A DNA stretch of 64,000 nt from assembly GCF_963666525.1 (NCBI RefSeq), contig NZ_OY762905.1, positions 3,203,501 through 3,267,500 on the forward strand, in the 5' to 3' direction. This DNA comes from an uncultured Cohaesibacter sp. (GTDB lineage Bacteria; Pseudomonadota; Alphaproteobacteria; Rhizobiales; Cohaesibacteraceae). The translations under genes and the position numbers were made by a program. Shown here piece by piece: positions 63,470 to 64,000 of the stretch (its first letter is position 1; each line of letters opens with the position of its first letter). Below the pieces are notes generated by a model that was not told the origin of the DNA, ran no database searches, and saw only the letters and a program-made list of their open reading frames with translations.

Positions 63470-64000
63470 ATGGCAGGTTTTGAGCTACAGGACATGTTTG
63501 CGCTGGTAACGGCCATTGCTGTCATCGCCTCGATTCTGGCCGTGGCCATGCCTTTCCTCGAGAAGGATCGTCTTGGCGATCGCATGAAGGAAGTCGCCAG
63601 CGAACGGGAACGCATCCGCAAGCGTGAACGCGCCATTCTGAATCAGGGCAAGGACGGTGGCCGCATCTCTCTGCGTCAGGAACCCAAGGAGCTGGTTATC
63701 AATATTGTTGACCGCTTCAAGATGCGCGACGCCTTCACCGACAAGGAAACCCGTATCAAGCTCAAGCAGGCGGGGTTTCGACTTGAAAAGCACTTGATGA
63801 CCTACACCTTTGCCCGCATCGTCGGACCCATGGTGGGGCTCGCGGTGTCGCTTTTCTACGTCTTTGTCGTGGTCAAGCCGGATTATCCGGCCATGGTCAA
63901 CCTTTTCATCTGTGTCCTGTTTGCCTACGCCTGCTATTACGCTCCGTTGCTCTATCTGAAGAACCTGCGCTCGAAACGGCAGGGCTCGATCATCAAGGCC
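63470..64000 (+). CDS. tadC: Flp pilus membrane protein TadC, cut by window end
   Basis: The first 177 codons are present and open at the right edge. ATG 63470 follows GGGAAAGC. A first TM (MFALVTAIAVIASILAVAMPF) leads to a charged segment (ASERERIRKRERAIL), then the TadC-type KELVINIVDRFKMRDAFTD and KLKQAGFRLEKHLMTYTFAR, and two TMs (GPMVGLAVSLFYVFVVV; MVNLFICVLFAYACYYAPLLY). The T2SSF domain expected after this lies beyond the window. It partners TadB in the inner-membrane platform. Confidence 0.9.
   Translation, partial: MAGFELQDMFALVTAIAVIASILAVAMPFLEKDRLGDRMKEVASERERIRKRERAILNQGKDGGRISLRQEPKELVINIVDRFKMRDAFTDKETRIKLKQAGFRLEKHLMTYTFARIVGPMVGLAVSLFYVFVVVKPDYPAMVNLFICVLFAYACYYAPLLYLKNLRSKRQGSIIKA

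Noticed and set aside
1-64000. CRISPR arrays, tRNA, rRNA, insertion sequences, prophage
   Set aside because: I looked for spaced repeats, cloverleaf-like segments and transposase motifs and saw none; a tRNAscan or ISfinder search would be decisive.

Overview
The window is a 64 kb chromosomal segment of an alphaproteobacterium, most likely a Hyphomicrobiales (Rhizobiales) member. Several linkages point there: rnd-lptC-lptA-lptB-rpoN-hpf-ptsN in that order, gcrA next to argD-argF-hslO, an hsp20-DUF1150 pair, and a Caulobacter-type cpa/tad pilus locus. A marine genus near Cohaesibacter/Stappia is my guess from gene content only. I see no rRNA, tRNA, insertion sequence, prophage or CRISPR array. 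Coding DNA is GC-rich; the AT-rich patches are regulatory gaps.

Layout. 1-6858: the end of an exopolysaccharide cluster on + (GT4 glycosyltransferase fragment, GINT1-domain protein, Wzz/GumC-like polymerisation protein with a decayed tyrosine-kinase domain, WecG/TagA-family transferase, GH5 glucanase). 7071-14533: RNase D, the LptC-LptA-LptB lipopolysaccharide export genes, sigma-54, ribosome hibernation factor and EIIA-Ntr. 14711-18114: chromate transporter, then on - DUF1150, Hsp20 and the cell-cycle regulator GcrA. 18115-22429: a 0.9 kb regulatory gap with a possible small RNA, then argD-argF-hslO. 22903-30935: an RND efflux pair, a DUF2189 membrane protein and an SDR enzyme on -, and bfd plus bacterioferritin. 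31253-37597: a ynjBCD-like ABC transporter and helicase HrpB.

38121-50226 is one large nucleoside uptake and salvage cluster on +: a BMP-type binding protein, dual ATPase and two permeases, followed by cdd, purine nucleoside phosphorylase, deoC, deoA, deoB, a small doubtful exported protein, add and upp. Imported nucleosides would be deaminated, split to base plus (deoxy)ribose-1-phosphate, isomerised to the 5-phosphate and, for deoxyribose, cleaved to acetaldehyde and glyceraldehyde-3-phosphate, while uracil is recovered as UMP. Two intrinsic-terminator-like hairpins lie inside the cluster and three dyads lie upstream of it.

50391-52867 holds a retropepsin-like protease, a HAD phosphatase and an orphan PhnD-like binding protein. 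52892-64000 is the Flp/Tad pilus locus: on -, a standalone pilus N-domain protein and two TadE-like pseudopilins; divergently on +, the Flp pilin, prepilin peptidase cpaA, and cpaB-cpaC-cpaD-cpaE-cpaF-tadB-tadC, the last cut by the window end. A perfect CtrA-type box precedes cpaB, and a perfect DnaA box with a near-CtrA box precedes gcrA, which suggests that both the pilus and gcrA are wired into the CtrA/DnaA/GcrA cell cycle.

No completely new system is evident. The best leads are the kinase-dead Wzz-like protein, the gcrA regulatory gap and adjacent small-RNA candidate, the dyads in front of the nucleoside cluster, and the standalone pilus N-domain protein facing the pilin gene.
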